From an uncultured archaeon (GTDB lineage: Archaea > Thermoproteota > Nitrososphaeria > Nitrososphaerales > CALBXV01), in contig CALBXV010000507.1 in NCBI GenBank assembly GCA_937890045.1, forward strand, positions 1-6,249: a stretch of 6,249 nucleotides of DNA. The letters are read 5' to 3'. The notes under the pieces were generated by a model. The model ran no database searches and was not told where the DNA came from. It saw only the letters and a list, made by a program, of their open reading frames with translations. Below are positions 6,196-6,249 of this stretch, in pieces. Position 1 is the stretch's first letter. Every line of letters starts with the position of its first letter. Made by a program: the position numbers and the translations under genes.

Positions 6196-6249
6196 TCACC
6201 ACCCCAATGCCGGGTAGCGTGAAAAAGTGGTGGAATAGAAAGAATTAAA
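6196..6249 (-). CDS. Possible C-terminal end of an upstream gene (partial, runs off the window)
   Basis: Reading leftward from the right edge, one minus-strand frame is open for 17 codons and closes with TGA at 6196-6198, giving a peptide ending in ...SRYPALGW. The stop lies 7 bases before the ATG of the next gene and overlaps a GGTGA that could act as its ribosome binding site, the usual layout in tightly packed phage operons. In a contractile-tail cluster this position often holds a tape-measure or tail-assembly gene, but 17 residues do not allow identification. The competing reading is that the 547-codon frame itself continues upstream to the edge, since it also has no stop there. Both cannot be the main product, so this entry is tentative. 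Confidence 0.3.
   Translation of the reverse strand, partial: FNSFYSTTFSRYPALGW

Noticed and set aside
4553..6208. 11-base inverted pair ATTGGGGTGGT (4553-4563) and its complement (6198-6208) bracketing the 547-residue gene
   Set aside because: Several 11-base matches are expected by chance in 6.2 kb and neither copy extends further; there are no mobile-element features.

Overview
The window reads as part of the tail/baseplate module of a tailed phage or prophage, most likely one with a contractile (myovirus-type) tail. All supportable genes lie on the minus strand, so transcription runs from the right edge to the left. They are packed as one operon-like block: gaps between coding regions are 37, 2 and 7 bases, and there is no tRNA, rRNA, CRISPR array, transposase or convincing internal promoter. 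Composition is AT-rich overall but strongly uneven: hand-counted 120-base stretches range from about 21% to 52% GC. The AT-rich codons, the protein style and partial recall of similar proteins from uncultured marine phages suggest an aquatic phage. The host cannot be named from this sequence.

In transcription order: (1) at the right edge, a possible C-terminal tail of an upstream gene. (2) A 547-residue structural protein with a low-complexity N-terminal two thirds and a compact C-terminal domain that looks like a tail-tube/tube-initiator component. (3) A 99-residue protein with a LysM-like/T4 gp53-like segment, comparable to the small LysM-type proteins (P2 gpX; the LysM part of XkdP) that sit beside hub genes in contractile-tail clusters. 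(4) An 1181-residue protein, best read as an enlarged baseplate hub-like protein. (5) A 201-residue tyrosine-rich acidic protein of unknown function. (6) At the left edge, a possible ribosome binding site for the next gene.

The order tube-like protein, LysM-like protein, hub-like protein matches the inner-baseplate order of several contractile systems, and this context supports the calls as much as the individual sequences do. The products would form the junction between tail tube and baseplate in the virion.

The part most worth a second look is the 1181-residue gene. It is about three times the size of classical hubs and contains several GC-rich islands in otherwise very AT-rich DNA. One island (about 2700-3120) carries a perfect 20-base palindrome and a 14-base direct repeat read in two different frames. 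The gene also encodes a 45-residue Lys/Arg/Ala-rich linker before a short C-terminal domain. I see no clear evidence of a wholly new kind of system; the novelty lies in the architecture and mosaic composition of this hub-like gene.
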